This document shows, piece after piece, positions 34,290-44,287 of a DNA stretch of 64,000 nt; position 1 is the first letter of the stretch, and every line of letters begins with the position of its first letter. The DNA comes from Streptomyces spongiicola (lineage in GTDB: Bacteria > Actinomycetota > Actinomycetes > Streptomycetales > Streptomycetaceae): contig NZ_CP029254.1 of assembly GCF_003122365.1 (NCBI RefSeq), positions 3,234,501-3,298,500 of the forward strand. The letters run 5' to 3'. Position numbers and translations under genes: made by a program. The notes beneath the pieces are model-generated. The model saw only the letters and a program-made list of their open reading frames with translations, was not told where the DNA came from and did no database searches.

Positions 34290-35713
34290 TCCGCAGATTC
34301 CGCGCCCTGCCGCTGCGGTCACGGCTCGCGCTGCTGACGGCGACCGCCGTGGCGGCCGCGGTGGCCGCGGTCGCCGTCGCCTGCTGGCTGCTGGCTCGGG
34401 CACAGCTGCGCGACGAACTCGACAACTCGCTGCGTAACACCAGCGCACCGCCCGACTCGGTGGCGACCGCGCTGGCGTCCTGCCGGGCACCCGCCAGGAC
34501 GCCCGACGACGCGCGGGCCTTCGCGTACATCCAGGTCCTCCTCCCCGACGGCACCCGGTGCGTCACCCCCTACACGGAGCCGGTGAAGGTGAAGCCCGCC
34601 GACCTCGCCGTGGCGCAGGGGCTGCGGAAGGACGCGCTGCACGGCAGCACCACGGACGACGGCGACGAGGTGCGGGTCCACACCGTGTCCAGGCCGGTGC
34701 GGGGCCGGCAGGCCGCCGTCATGGTCGCCCGGCCGCTCAACGAGATCGACTCCGCTCTGAACCGGCTCGCCCTCCTCCTCACCTTCCTCGCCGGCGCCGG
34801 GGTCGTCGCCGCCGGAGCCGCCGGCCTGTGGGTGGCCCGTACCGGTCTGAAGCCCGTCGACCGGCTCACCGGCGCCGTCGAGCACGTGGCCCGCACCGAG
34901 GACCTGACCGTGCGGATCCCCGTGGAGGGCGAGGACGAGATCGCGCGGCTCTCGCGCTCCTTCAACCAGATGACCGCGGCGCTGGCGTCCTCCCGGGACC
35001 GGCAGGCCCAGCTCATCGCGGACGCCGGCCACGAGCTGCGCACCCCGCTGACCTCGCTGCGGACCAACATCGACCTGCTGGTCCGCAGCGAGCAGACGGG
35101 CCGGGACCTGCCGCCGGGCGACCGGGCGGCGCTGCTGGCCTCCGTGCGGGCACAGATGTCCGAGCTGGCCGCGCTGATCGGCGATCTACAGGAGCTGTCC
35201 CGGCCGGACAGCGCCGCACCCGGCCCGGTCCAGGTCGTCGCGCTGCACGAGATCACCCGGACCGCGCTGGAGCGGGCGCGGCTGCGCGGCCCCGAGCTGA
35301 GGATCGAGGCCGGGCTGCGGCCCTGGTACGTACGGGCCGAGCCCGCCGCGCTGGAGCGGGCCGTCGTCAACGTGCTCGACAACGCGGTGAAGTTCTCACC
35401 GCCGCGCGGGACGGTAGAGGTCGGGCTGGACCGCGGGGTGCTGACGGTGCGCGACCACGGCCCCGGGGTGCCGCCGGAGGAACTCCCGCATGTCTTCGAG
35501 CGGTTCTGGCGCTCCCCGTCCGCCCGTGCCCTGCCCGGCTCCGGCCTGGGGCTGTCGATCGTGGCCAGGACCGTGCGGCAGGCGGGCGGGGAGGTGGAGC
35601 TGCGTCCGGCGGAGGGCGGCGGCACCGTGGCGGTGATCCGGCTGCCGGGGGCGCCGGACCCTCCTCCGGAGGTGCCGTCAGTGGTGCCGGACGTCGGACC
35701 CGGCCAGCCCTGA
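34286..35713 (+). CDS. Sensor histidine kinase (HAMP, HisKA, HATPase)
   Basis: A 475-residue membrane kinase, partner of the preceding regulator. Transmembrane helices lie at about 14-35 ([20 protein letters not shown]) and about 155-180, framing a 120-residue extracytoplasmic sensor domain with two Cys residues. HAMP spans about 180-235, the phospho-accepting His is residue 249 ([13 protein letters not shown]), and the ATPase N, G1 and G2 boxes are [19 protein letters not shown] and [12 protein letters not shown]. The two sensor Cys (SCRAPAR and TRCVTPY) could form a disulfide, so the kinase may read extracytoplasmic redox or protein-folding state; this is inference. Confidence 0.95.
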   Translation: MIRRFRALPLRSRLALLTATAVAAAVAAVAVACWLLARAQLRDELDNSLRNTSAPPDSVATALASCRAPARTPDDARAFAYIQVLLPDGTRCVTPYTEPVKVKPADLAVAQGLRKDALHGSTTDDGDEVRVHTVSRPVRGRQAAVMVARPLNEIDSALNRLALLLTFLAGAGVVAAGAAGLWVARTGLKPVDRLTGAVEHVARTEDLTVRIPVEGEDEIARLSRSFNQMTAALASSRDRQAQLIADAGHELRTPLTSLRTNIDLLVRSEQTGRDLPPGDRAALLASVRAQMSELAALIGDLQELSRPDSAAPGPVQVVALHEITRTALERARLRGPELRIEAGLRPWYVRAEPAALERAVVNVLDNAVKFSPPRGTVEVGLDRGVLTVRDHGPGVPPEELPHVFERFWRSPSARALPGSGLGLSIVARTVRQAGGEVELRPAEGGGTVAVIRLPGAPDPPPEVPSVVPDVGPGQP

Positions 35714-35956
35714 CCGCGTGTTCGGGAGGTCGGGCACGACGATCCCGAGGCCCTTCCGGCTCCAGCCGCTCGCCGGAACGACGTGACGCGAAGAGCCGGA
35801 CGGGGCGCACGGGCGGGACGCCGGACGGGGAGCGCGGGAGAGCCGCCGGACGGGAACGCCGGACGGGAACGGCGGGAGAGCCGCCGGGCGGGAACGGCGG
35901 GAGAGACGACCCGCACGAGGGGGCCGGGCGAGACGACCCGCGCGGAAACCGCGGGA
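35714..35956. repeat. Intergenic gap with GGGAGAGCCGCCGG/ACGGGAACG repeats
   Basis: About 35810-35935 alternates GCGGGAGAG, CCGCCGGACGGGAACG and related units, tandemly repeated with small changes. No gene was seen. Confidence 0.65.
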
Positions 35957-36001
35957 AGCGCGGAGGGGCGGCGGACCCGCGGCCCGCCGCCCCTCCGCGC
36001 T
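35957..36001. terminator. 17-bp perfect stem between convergent genes
   Basis: AGCGCGGAGGGGCGGCG (35957-35973) pairs exactly with CGCCGCCCCTCCGCGCT (35985-36001) around an 11-base loop. It terminates the 5'-nucleotidase gene and probably the kinase operon from the other side. Confidence 0.85.
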
Positions 36002-36039
36002 CGCCCGGCGCTCGCCCCGCGTCCGCCCGGCTCAGCCGG

Positions 36040-37866
36040 TCACCTGACGACCGTGATCCGGCCCGTGGCCGGCGGTGCCAGCGGTGCACCCGGGCTGGAG
36101 TGCGCGGCGAAGTAGGCGGTCAGCAGGTCCAGGTCGGACGCGCCCACCAGCTTGTTCCTGTGCTCCTTCAGCACCGCGAAGCCGTCGCCGCCGCCCGCGA
36201 GGAACTCGTTCATCGCGACGCGGTAGGTCTTCGCGGGGTCGATCGGCTCCCCGTTCAGCCGCACGGAGTCCGTCACGATCCGGTCCACGCCGCTCTTCGT
36301 CATGTCCAGGGTGTAGGTGAAGCCCTTCGACACCTGGAGGATCTTCGGCGCGGCCTGGTTGGAGCCGCTGACCTGCTGCTGCAGCGCGGTGATCAGCTGG
36401 GCACCGGTGAGGTCGACCGCCGTCATCATGTTGGTGAACGGCTGCACGGTGAACGCCTCGCCGTAGGTCACGACGCCGTCGCCCTCACTGCCGGACGCCT
36501 TGTGGACCAGGCCGGCACGGATGCCGCCCGGGTTCATCAGCGCGAGCTGCGCGCCGCCCTTGTCGGCCGGGGCCATGCCCTCCAGCTGCGCGTCGGCGAT
36601 CAGGTTGCCCGCCGGACGCTCCGCCGCGTCGGCGGGGTTCTCGATGTCCGCCGAGATGTAGCCGACGGGCCGGTCGGCGATCGGCGCGGCCAGCGTGCTC
36701 CAGCGGTCGATCAGCCGCGTGATGTCCGCGGCCTTGGGCACGTCGCGGGTGACGACGTGGTTGGCCGACGCCACGGACGTGCGCACGATGTCGCGGGTGC
36801 GGCGGTCGTAGGTGAGCGTCGTGTCGGTGTAGAGCCTGCCGAACGAGGCGGCCGAGGTCACCGTGCGCGGCTTGCCGGACGGGTCCGGGATCGTGCACGC
36901 GTACGCCTGGTGGGTGTGGCCGGTGATCAGCGCGTCGACCTGGGGGCTGACGTTCCTGGCGATGTCGACGATCGGGCCGGAGATGCCGTCGCCCGGGCCG
37001 GGGCTGTCGCAGTCGTAGTTGTACGAGCCCGAGGCCGGCGCGCCGCCCTCGTGCAGCAGCGCGACGATCGACTTCACGCCCTTGCGCTCCAGCACCTTGG
37101 CGTACTTGTTGATCGTCTCGGTCTCGTCGCCGAACTTCAGGCCCTTGACGCCCTCGGCGCTGACGATGTTCGGGGTGCCCTCCAGGGTGACGCCGATGAA
37201 GCCGATCCTCACCCCGTTCTTCTCCCAGACGAAGTACGGGTCCAGGAGCGGGCGGCCGGACTTCTCGTCGGTGACGTTGGCCGCGAGGTACGGGAAGTCC
37301 GCGCCGCGGAAGGTCTTCGGCTTGCCGTCGGCCTTCTTCTCGTAGCAGCCGTCGACCGGGTGGCAGCCGCCGTTCTGCAGCCGGGCGAGTTCCCTGGCCC
37401 CCTCGTCGAACTCGTGGTTGCCGACCGAGGTCACATCGAGCTTCAGCTTGTTCAGCGCCTCGATGGTCGGCTCGTCGTGGAAGAGGCCGGAGAGCATCGG
37501 CGAGGCGCCGACCATGTCGCCGGCGGCGGCCGTGATCGAGTAGCGGTTGCCCTTGCGGGCCTCGCGCAGATGCGTTGCGAGGTACTCGGCGCCGCCCGCG
37601 TCGATGGTGCGGGTGGTGCCGTCCTCGTGGGTGTGGGTGACCCGGCCCGCCGAGCCGGCGGGCGGCTGAAGGTTGCCGTGCAGGTCGTTGAAGGACAGCA
37701 GCTGGACGTCGACGGTGCGGCCGTAACCGTATCCGTGGTCGTGGCCGTGCCCCTCGCCGCGGTCGTGGGCCCCCGCGGGCATCGCGGCGACCAGTGCGCC
37801 GACGGTGGTCAGTCCGGCGGCGGCCGCGAGTATGCGGCGGCGCCTCTGGTGCGGTGTCGCTGACAT
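36040..37866 (-). CDS. Secreted bifunctional 5'-nucleotidase/UDP-sugar hydrolase
   Basis: A 608-residue exported metallophosphatase. A twin-Arg-like signal peptide (HQRRRRILAAAAGLTTVGAL, cleavage near AGA) precedes a His/Gly-rich linker and a calcineurin-type domain with FNDLHGNLQ, AAAGDMVGASPM, GNHEFDEG and GHTHQAY metal ligands. The C-terminal 5'-nucleotidase domain (residues about 380-590) binds the base (NPGGIRAGL; FAVLKEHRNK). It releases phosphate from extracellular nucleotides. A TTGACT -35 at 37925-37920 (minus strand) lies 55 bases upstream. The orthologue is linked with phosphate supply in Streptomyces; no clear PHO box was found here. Confidence 0.93.
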   Translation of the reverse strand: MSATPHQRRRRILAAAAGLTTVGALVAAMPAGAHDRGEGHGHDHGYGYGRTVDVQLLSFNDLHGNLQPPAGSAGRVTHTHEDGTTRTIDAGGAEYLATHLREARKGNRYSITAAAGDMVGASPMLSGLFHDEPTIEALNKLKLDVTSVGNHEFDEGARELARLQNGGCHPVDGCYEKKADGKPKTFRGADFPYLAANVTDEKSGRPLLDPYFVWEKNGVRIGFIGVTLEGTPNIVSAEGVKGLKFGDETETINKYAKVLERKGVKSIVALLHEGGAPASGSYNYDCDSPGPGDGISGPIVDIARNVSPQVDALITGHTHQAYACTIPDPSGKPRTVTSAASFGRLYTDTTLTYDRRTRDIVRTSVASANHVVTRDVPKAADITRLIDRWSTLAAPIADRPVGYISADIENPADAAERPAGNLIADAQLEGMAPADKGGAQLALMNPGGIRAGLVHKASGSEGDGVVTYGEAFTVQPFTNMMTAVDLTGAQLITALQQQVSGSNQAAPKILQVSKGFTYTLDMTKSGVDRIVTDSVRLNGEPIDPAKTYRVAMNEFLAGGGDGFAVLKEHRNKLVGASDLDLLTAYFAAHSSPGAPLAPPATGRITVVR

Positions 37867-38003
37867 CTGTCCCCTTGTCAGTTCAGCGTGAAACGACTGT
37901 CCTCAGCCGGGCAGCCTAGAGTCAACGCGCGTAGCGCGACAGGGGGTAGCGGGTTACGAGCTGGTATCCGATCGGGTTCGGCCGGGCGCCGTACCCTCGT
38001 CGT

Positions 38004-38930
38004 ATGACTGACGCAGCTCCCGCCGCCCTCGAGCCCGGCCGGCAGATCAAGACGCTCGACGAGCTCACCCCCGAGCTGGCCGACGACGTACTCGGCATGC
38101 TGTCCGCCGCCGCCGGCGCCGACGGTGTGCAGGCCGTCTCGGAACAGGGCCGGCTGTATCTGCGCCACGGCCGGCGCGAGGGCGTGCGGCACTTCGTGCT
38201 CACCGTCGCCGGGGACCTCCGCGGGTACGCCCAACTGGAGGGCACCGACCCGGTGGAGGCACCCGCCGCCGAGCTGGTCGTCCACCCCGCGCACCGCGGC
38301 CGCGGCCACGGCCGGGCCCTGGGCAACGCGGTGCTCGGCGCGTCCGGCAAGCGGCTGCGGATGTGGGCGCACGGCGGCAAGTCCGCCGCCCGCCATCTCG
38401 CCCAGGTGCTCGGCCTGACCCTGTTCCGTGAACTGCGGCAGCTGCGGCGCCCGTTGAGTCCGCTCGACATCCCGGAGCCGGTCCTTCCGGAGGGGGTGAC
38501 GGTCCGCACCTTCGTCCCCGGCCGGGACGACACCGCCTGGATCGCGGTCAACGCGGCCGCCTTCGCCCACCACCCCGAGCAGGGCTCGATCACCCAGCGC
38601 GATCTCGACGACCGCAAACAGGAGGCCTGGTTCGACCCCAAGGGCTTCTTCCTCGCCGAGCGCGGGGGCGAGATCGTGGGCTTCCACTGGACGAAGCTGC
38701 ACGCCGAGGACCAGCTCGGCGAGGTGTACGTGCTCGGCATCCGCCCCGACGCGCAGGGCACCGGCCTCGGCAAGGCCCTGACCGCGATCGGACTGCGCCA
38801 TCTCGCGGCGCAGGGCGTGCCGACGGCCATGCTGTACGTCGACGCGGACAACCCGGCCGCCCTGCGGGTGTACGAGCGGCTCGGGTTCACCACGCACGAG
38901 GTGGACCTGATGTACCGCACGGAGACGTGA
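38004..38930 (+). CDS. mshD: Mycothiol synthase (acetyl-CoA:Cys-GlcN-Ins acetyltransferase)
   Basis: A 308-residue double-GNAT protein that acetylates Cys-GlcN-Ins, the last step of mycothiol synthesis. Both GNAT halves show acetyl-CoA loops: VHPAHRGRGHGRALGNAV and IRPDAQGTGLGKALTAIG. ELRQLRRPL and MLYVDADNPAALRVYERLGF are conserved MshD segments. ATG 38004 lies six bases after TACCCT and has no ribosome site, so the message is probably leaderless. It is divergent from the 5'-nucleotidase gene. Confidence 0.96.
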   Translation: MTDAAPAALEPGRQIKTLDELTPELADDVLGMLSAAAGADGVQAVSEQGRLYLRHGRREGVRHFVLTVAGDLRGYAQLEGTDPVEAPAAELVVHPAHRGRGHGRALGNAVLGASGKRLRMWAHGGKSAARHLAQVLGLTLFRELRQLRRPLSPLDIPEPVLPEGVTVRTFVPGRDDTAWIAVNAAAFAHHPEQGSITQRDLDDRKQEAWFDPKGFFLAERGGEIVGFHWTKLHAEDQLGEVYVLGIRPDAQGTGLGKALTAIGLRHLAAQGVPTAMLYVDADNPAALRVYERLGFTTHEVDLMYRTET

Positions 38931-39212
38931 GCCGCCCGAGCGGGAGGGACGATCCGTGGGGCCGCACCGCGCGAACCGACCGACACCGAACGGACGCACC
39001 CGGGAAACGGACGGCCGACACCGACCGGCCGACACACACCCACCCGCCGACACCGACCGGCTGACCGACTGACCGGCTGACCGGCTGACGACTGACGACT
39101 GACGACTGACACCCAACGGACGGCCGGCACGGACGGACGGCACCCAACGGACGGACGGCCGGCTCGGACGCGGATGCCTCGCCGAGCAGCTCCTGCCGTA
39201 CCCTCCTCCCCC
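38931..39212. repeat. Intergenic gap with CGACTGA/CCGACACC repeats
   Basis: CCGACACCGACCGG units lie near 39012-39060, followed by GACTGACCGGCT and three GACGACT copies to about 39110, and then ACGGACGGC/ACCCAACGG repeats. TACCCT at 39199-39204 is a likely -10 for the next gene. Confidence 0.7.
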
Positions 39213-39845
39213 ATGGCGCAGAAGAGGCGGTCACCGGCGGACGTCCTCCGGTCGGTGGACCGTGCTCTCGGGGGTCGGCGGGCTCCGTCCCGGGTGCGGA
39301 CATGGGCGGCAGGCCACCCGATCGGTGTCGGCCTGTCCGCTTCGGCGCCCTTCACCCTCTTCTTCCTGGGAACGTCCCCGGGCGGGGAACCCGCGGACGC
39401 GGCGCCGGCGCTGCTCCTCGGGGCGTTCGTGGGCCTGTTCTTCTCCCTCACCGCGCTGGCCGAGAGAGGCCGGCAGCGCAGACCGGTGCGCCCGGGCGGG
39501 TGGAACGGGCCCGGACGGCACGCGCCCTCCGGCCGGCGCCGCACGGTGCACGCGGCCCGCCGTGAGGCGGTGGCCGGAGTGAGCTGGTCCCTTCTCGGCG
39601 CGTGGACGGCGTGGTGGGTGCTCGTCACCGCCGTGTTGTGGCTGCTCGGCCCGGTGGTGGCCGGTCGGCCCGCGGACCTCCCGGGATGCGCGGCCTCGGC
39701 GCTGTACGTGATCGTCCTGGGCGAGTTCGGCGACCGCCTGCGGCGCCGCCGGGCCGCGCGGCGCACCCGTGCCCGGACGCACGCCGGCGGGCCGGCCGAA
39801 CGGCTCGCGGCAGTCGCGCCGCCGGACGGTGGGCATGAGCCGTGA
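39213..39845 (+). CDS. Hypothetical membrane protein
   Basis: A 210-residue protein with about four hydrophobic segments (GVGLSASAPFTLFFLG; APALLLGAFVGLFFSLTAL; SWSLLGAWTAWWVLVTAVLW; AASALYVIVLGEFG) and Arg-rich loops and tail. I do not recognise the family. ATG 39213 lies eight bases behind TACCCT, so it is probably leaderless. It lies between mshD and ppk. Confidence 0.7.
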   Translation: MAQKRRSPADVLRSVDRALGGRRAPSRVRTWAAGHPIGVGLSASAPFTLFFLGTSPGGEPADAAPALLLGAFVGLFFSLTALAERGRQRRPVRPGGWNGPGRHAPSGRRRTVHAARREAVAGVSWSLLGAWTAWWVLVTAVLWLLGPVVAGRPADLPGCAASALYVIVLGEFGDRLRRRRAARRTRARTHAGGPAERLAAVAPPDGGHEP

Positions 39846-40030
39846 CATGACACACGAGGCGCCCGCGGGTACCCCGGACGTCATGTTCTCGTTACCGGCC
39901 ATTCAGGGACCCTTGCGACCCTCTCGGAATGCAGCCCGCTGTGCCCCCCGCTCCGCGGAGCGGGCGTTCCCACCCCGCCGCGACCCGCTCCGGCGCGCCC
40001 GGTCACCCCTTTGCGCGGAACAATGGGTCC

Positions 40031-42265
40031 ATGAGCCAGCAGCCCGCCGAGGTACCGGTCCAGAACGCCCAGCCGTCCGTCGGCTCCATCGCGGCGCACC
40101 GACCGCACGCGATGTCCGCCGCGGTCTCCGGTCTGGAGCCCGACATCGACTCCGACCTCGACGCCTACGAGGGCGAGGCCGCCGGGGGCGCCGAGGGCGC
40201 CGAGCTGCCCCAGGGCCGCTTTCTGGACCGCGAGCGCAGCTGGCTCGCGTTCAACGAGCGGGTACTGGAACTCGCCGAGGACTCCACCACACCGCTCCTC
40301 GAACGAGCGAACTTCCTCGCGATCTTCGCCTCGAACCTGGACGAGTTCTTCATGGTCCGGGTGGCCGGGCTGAAGCGCCGCATCGCGACCGGCGTCGCGA
40401 CCCGCTCCGCCTCCGGACTCCAGCCCCGCGAGGTGCTGGAGCTGATCTGGAACCGCTCCCGCGAACTCATGGCCCGGCACGCCGCCTGCTTCCAGCAGGA
40501 CGTCGCCCCGGCCCTCGCCGACGAGGGCATCCACCTCATCCGGTGGCCCGAGCTGACGGAGAAGGAGCAGGCCCGCCTGTTCACCCTGTTCCGCCAGCAG
40601 ATCTTCCCGGTCCTCACGCCGCTGGCCGTGGACCCGGCCCACCCCTTCCCGTACATCTCGGGCCTGTCGCTGAACCTCGCCGTGGTCGTCCGCAACCCGG
40701 TCAGCGGCCACCGGCACTTCGCCCGGGTGAAGGTGCCGCCGCTGCTGTCCCGCTTCCTCGAAGCCTCCCCGCAGCGGTACGTACCGCTCGAGGACGTCAT
40801 CGCGGCCCATCTCGAGGAGCTCTTCCCCGGCATGGAGGTGCTCGCGCACCACATGTTCCGGGTGACCAGGAACGAGGACCTCGAGGTCGAGGAGGACGAC
40901 GCCGAGAACCTGCTCCAGGCCCTCGAGAAGGAGCTGCTGCGCCGCCGCTTCGGCCCGCCGGTCCGGCTGGAGGTCGAGGAGTCCATCGACCCGTATGTGC
41001 TGGACCTGCTGGTCCGGGAGCTGAAGATCTCCGAGTCCGAGGTCTACCCGCTGCCCGGACCGCTGGACCTGACGGGCCTGTTCGGGATCGTCTCGCTCGA
41101 CCGGCCCGAGCTGAAGTACCCCAAGTTCATCGCCGGCACCCACCGCGACCTCGCCGAGGTCGAGTCCGCCTCGGCGCCCGACATCTTCGCGGCGCTGCGC
41201 GAGCGGGACGTGCTGCTGCACCACCCGTACGACTCCTTCTCCACGTCCGTCCAGGCCTTCCTCGAGCAGGCGGCGGCCGACCCCGACGTCCTGGCGATCA
41301 AGCAGACGCTCTACCGGACCTCCGGCAAGTCGCCGATCGTGGACGCGCTGATCGACGCGGCCGAGTCCGGCAAGCAGGTCCTCGTCCTGGTCGAGATCAA
41401 GGCCCGCTTCGACGAGCAGGCCAACATCAAGTGGGCCCGCAAGCTGGAGGAGGCCGGCTGCCACGTGGTCTACGGGCTCGTCGGCCTGAAGACCCACTGC
41501 AAGCTGTCGCTCGTGGTCCGGCAGGAGGGGGACACCCTGCGCCGCTACTCGCACGTCGGGACCGGCAACTACCACCCCAAGACCGCCCGGCTGTACGAGG
41601 ACCTCGGCCTGCTCACCGCGGACCCGCAGGTCGGCGCCGACCTCTCCGACCTGTTCAACAGGCTCTCCGGCTACTCGCGCCGAGAGACCTACCGCCGGCT
41701 GCTCGTCGCCCCGAAGTCGCTGCGCGACGGGCTGGTCGCCCGGATCAACAAGGAGACCGTCCACCACCGGGCCGGGCGCCCCGCCTACGTCCGCATCAAG
41801 GTCAACTCGATGGTCGACGAGACGATCATCGACGCCCTCTACCGCGCGTCCCGGGCCGGTGTGCCGGTCGACGTCTGGGTCCGCGGGATCTGCGCGATCC
41901 GGCCGGGCGTACCGGGCCTGTCCGAGAACATACGGGTCCGCTCCGTGCTCGGGCGCTTCCTGGAGCACTCCCGGATCTTCGCCTTCGGCAACGGCGGCGA
42001 ACCCGAGGTGTGGATCGGCAGCGCCGACATGATGCACCGCAACCTCGACCGCCGCATCGAGGCGCTCGTCCGGGTCACCGACCCGGCCCACCGCGCCGCC
42101 CTGACCCGGCTCCTGGAATCCGGTATGTCCGACTCCGTCTCGTCCTGGCACCTCGGACCCGACGGCGAGTGGACCCGCCACTCGGCCGACGCGGACGGGC
42201 AGCCGCTGCGGCACGTCCAGGAGATGCTCATAGACGCCCGGAGGCGCCGGCGTGCACAACCATGA
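40031..42265 (+). CDS. ppk: Polyphosphate kinase 1
   Basis: A 744-residue enzyme that makes inorganic polyphosphate from ATP and reverses under low energy. The N-terminal 60 residues are a disordered acidic extension. The N domain starts at [20 protein letters not shown]. The catalytic domains show [10 protein letters not shown] and [19 protein letters not shown] with the phospho-His and nucleotide-binding residues, and a late [23 protein letters not shown] 40031 lies seven bases after AACAAT. GGTCACCCC at about 40001-40009 vaguely resembles a PHO-box unit, but repeats are missing. The next gene overlaps by 14 bases. Confidence 0.97.
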   Translation: MSQQPAEVPVQNAQPSVGSIAAHRPHAMSAAVSGLEPDIDSDLDAYEGEAAGGAEGAELPQGRFLDRERSWLAFNERVLELAEDSTTPLLERANFLAIFASNLDEFFMVRVAGLKRRIATGVATRSASGLQPREVLELIWNRSRELMARHAACFQQDVAPALADEGIHLIRWPELTEKEQARLFTLFRQQIFPVLTPLAVDPAHPFPYISGLSLNLAVVVRNPVSGHRHFARVKVPPLLSRFLEASPQRYVPLEDVIAAHLEELFPGMEVLAHHMFRVTRNEDLEVEEDDAENLLQALEKELLRRRFGPPVRLEVEESIDPYVLDLLVRELKISESEVYPLPGPLDLTGLFGIVSLDRPELKYPKFIAGTHRDLAEVESASAPDIFAALRERDVLLHHPYDSFSTSVQAFLEQAAADPDVLAIKQTLYRTSGKSPIVDALIDAAESGKQVLVLVEIKARFDEQANIKWARKLEEAGCHVVYGLVGLKTHCKLSLVVRQEGDTLRRYSHVGTGNYHPKTARLYEDLGLLTADPQVGADLSDLFNRLSGYSRRETYRRLLVAPKSLRDGLVARINKETVHHRAGRPAYVRIKVNSMVDETIIDALYRASRAGVPVDVWVRGICAIRPGVPGLSENIRVRSVLGRFLEHSRIFAFGNGGEPEVWIGSADMMHRNLDRRIEALVRVTDPAHRAALTRLLESGMSDSVSSWHLGPDGEWTRHSADADGQPLRHVQEMLIDARRRRRAQP

Positions 42266-43445
42266 CCTCCCCCCGGCGCAGCGAGGGGCCGGCGCCGACC
42301 AGGTCCTGGCCGGATACCTGCGGAAGCAGGCCGGCGACTTCCTCCGCGGTCTGCGGCTGCAGGGTGAGAGCGGCGCGGACACCCACGGCGCGGCGGAGGC
42401 CGCCCGGACCCTGCGGAGGGCCGGGCACCGCATCCGCGGCACACTCCACACCTTCCGGCCCCTGCTCGACCCGGCCTGGGCGGACCAGCTGCGCGCTGAA
42501 CTCGCCTGGGTGTCCGGCGTACTCGCCGAGGAGCACGCCTGCACGGCCAGGCTGGCCCGGCTGCTCGACGCCCTGGCCCGGCTCTCGGGCACCCAGCCGG
42601 TGCCGGCGGCCCGTACCCGGTCCGGCGGGGCGGGCACGGCCGGGCCGACGGAGGGAAGCCGGGCAGCGGGAAGCCCGGCGGAAGACGGGCCGACGGAGGG
42701 AAGCCGGGCAGCGGGAAGCCGGGCGGGGAGAGGGCCGGCGCCGGAAGAGGCCGCGGCCGCCCCGGCCGCGGGGCGCCGGGGCACCCTCACCGTCGGCGGC
42801 GCCCGCGCCGGGGCGCTGCTGGAACGGCAGCTGACCCTCGGCCGCACCCGGGCCCACTCCGCCGCCCTCCAGGCACTGGGATCCTCGCGGTTCCACGCGG
42901 TCGCGGACGCCGTCGCGCTGCTCGCCTCCGAGGTGCCGCTGGCCGGGACCGCCGGCGCGCCCGGCGCCGCCCTCGCGGCGCACGCGGAGATCGCCGAGCG
43001 CCGGCTGCACGACGCGGTCACCGCACTGCCGCTGGCCCGCGCGGCCCGCCCGTACAACGCCGAAGCCCTGGTCCACGGCCTCGCCACCGCCTCCGCCGGC
43101 GAGGCCCAGGACGCCCCCTGGCACCAGGTGCGGCATCTGCTGCGGCTGCACGCCTACGCCCAGGAGGTGCTGCACGCCGGCTGCGGCACCGGCCCCGGCC
43201 GCCGGCTCACCACCGCCGGCCGCACCCTGGACCGGCACCGCGACGCCGCCGAGGCGGCCGCGGCCGCCGCCGCCGCTGCCCGCACACCCCGTATCGCGCC
43301 GGCCACCGCCTACGCCCTCGGTGTGCTCCACGCCGACCAGCGCCACGAGGTCGAGGCCGCCCGCTTCGCCTTCCAGCGGGCATGGCAGGAAGCACCCCGG
43401 GGGCCCGACGGGCCCCGTGACGAGCACGCGCTGGCCGCGCCGTGA
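42252..43445 (+). CDS. CHAD-domain protein (polyphosphate-associated)
   Basis: A 397-residue helical protein of the CHAD family, whose conserved His and basic residues bind polyphosphate. Conserved features are [40 protein letters not shown] and [22 protein letters not shown] 42252 lies inside the ppk end (14-base overlap), so it is co-translated with ppk, supporting a polyphosphate role. Residues about 125-165 are low complexity with an internal duplication ([11 protein letters not shown] twice) encoded by a repeat 51 bases apart. Confidence 0.9.
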   Translation: MHNHDLPPAQRGAGADQVLAGYLRKQAGDFLRGLRLQGESGADTHGAAEAARTLRRAGHRIRGTLHTFRPLLDPAWADQLRAELAWVSGVLAEEHACTARLARLLDALARLSGTQPVPAARTRSGGAGTAGPTEGSRAAGSPAEDGPTEGSRAAGSRAGRGPAPEEAAAAPAAGRRGTLTVGGARAGALLERQLTLGRTRAHSAALQALGSSRFHAVADAVALLASEVPLAGTAGAPGAALAAHAEIAERRLHDAVTALPLARAARPYNAEALVHGLATASAGEAQDAPWHQVRHLLRLHAYAQEVLHAGCGTGPGRRLTTAGRTLDRHRDAAEAAAAAAAAARTPRIAPATAYALGVLHADQRHEVEAARFAFQRAWQEAPRGPDGPRDEHALAAP

Positions 43446-43870
43446 GCAGCGCCTCCGACGGCACCGTGCTCGCGGCCGGCTGCGTCCTGTGGCGCCGCTC
43501 CCCGGGGACGGCCGGGGGAATCGAGATCTGCCTGGTCCACCGCCCCAGGTACGACGACTGGTCGCACCCGAAGGGCAAGCTCAAGCAGGGTGAGCGGGCA
43601 CTGGACGGAGCGCTGCGAGAGGTCCGCGAGGAGACCGGCCACCGGGGAGTGCCGGGCCCGGTCCTGCCGACGGTCCGCTACCTCGTGGACGGACGCCCCA
43701 AGCAGGTCAGCTACTGGGCCGCCGAGGCCCCGGCACCGGGTCGCTTCACTCCCGGCAGCGAGGTCGACCGCATCGCCTGGCTGTCCCCCGACGCCGCCCG
43801 CCGCCGGATCACCGAGCCCCGCGACCGGACCCTCGTCGACGCGCTGCTGAAGGCCCTCGGCACCCGCTGA
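43442..43870 (+). CDS. NUDIX hydrolase (MutT-like)
   Basis: A 142-residue protein with a complete Nudix box (GKLKQGERALDGALREVREE, then TG). GTG 43442 overlaps the CHAD stop codon (GTGA), giving a ppk-CHAD-NUDIX operon. The related mycobacterial MutT1 hydrolyses 8-oxo-nucleotides and diadenosine polyphosphates; the C-terminal histidine-phosphatase domain of MutT1 is absent here. A role with polyphosphate or nucleotide clean-up is likely but unproven. Confidence 0.92.
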   Translation: MSSASDGTVLAAGCVLWRRSPGTAGGIEICLVHRPRYDDWSHPKGKLKQGERALDGALREVREETGHRGVPGPVLPTVRYLVDGRPKQVSYWAAEAPAPGRFTPGSEVDRIAWLSPDAARRRITEPRDRTLVDALLKALGTR

Positions 43871-43934
43871 ACCACGGAGTCCCGGACCGCGCGCAGCACC
43901 GCTGAACCACGGACTCCCGGACCGCGCGCAGCCC
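43865..43934. repeat. 35-bp direct repeat, two copies, starting in the NUDIX stop codon
   Basis: The unit CGCTGAACCACGGAGTCCCG.. (43865-43899) recurs at 43900-43934 with about two changes. The first unit includes the TGA stop. Further GCCGTACCCGCC repeats lie at about 44010-44065. Confidence 0.85.
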
Positions 43935-44110
43935 CGGGGCCCCTCACCGCCCGGCGGGCCACGAACCTCCCACGGGCCGGCCGGCCCGGCGGGCTCCCTC
44001 ACCGGCCGGCCGTACCCGCCCGCGCACCGCCGTACCCGCCGGCCGTCCCGCCGTACCCGCCGGCCGCCAGGTCACGCCCCGATAAAGGTGGAACCTCTTT
44101 GTCCGGCAGG

Positions 44111-44165
44111 GTTCACCTCCCGTTCACCACCCCCCGTCGGCGGCTTCACCTGATCTGCCTAATTT
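44111..44165 (+). promoter_or_regulatory. PHO box and -10 of the pst operon
   Basis: Four 11-bp direct-repeat units are in register: GTTCACCTCCC (44111), GTTCACCACCC (44122), a degenerate unit (44133) and CTTCACCTGAT (44144). This is the standard PhoP-binding architecture in Streptomyces. TAATTT at 44160-44165 fits as the -10, with the box replacing the -35. Confidence 0.88.
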
Positions 44166-44287
44166 CGGACCTACCCGGTGCCCGGCCGAGTGCCGCACCG
44201 CACACCCCGACACGCGCCGCCGTGGAACGACGAGGACGGACGAGTCCTCGAACGCGACCCGGCGGCTTCTGGAAGGAACACCCGAAA

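Noticed and set aside
34558..37863. Rightward frame of 1101 codons across the kinase and 5'-nucleotidase
   Set aside because: It is out of frame with the kinase and antisense to the nucleotidase, without any domain.
39947..39964. 18-bp palindrome CCCGCTCCGCGGAGCGGG before ppk as an operator
   Set aside because: It is perfect but made only of C, G and one A/T pair per half, with no known regulator type; it may simply be a hairpin ending the upstream gene.
39890..40010. PHO box at the ppk promoter
   Set aside because: Single partial matches (GGTCACCCC, GTTCCCACC) occur but not in the 11-bp register needed for PhoP.
39881..43087. Leftward frame of 1068 codons over ppk and CHAD
   Set aside because: Antisense to ppk; the open frame results from GC bias at third positions.
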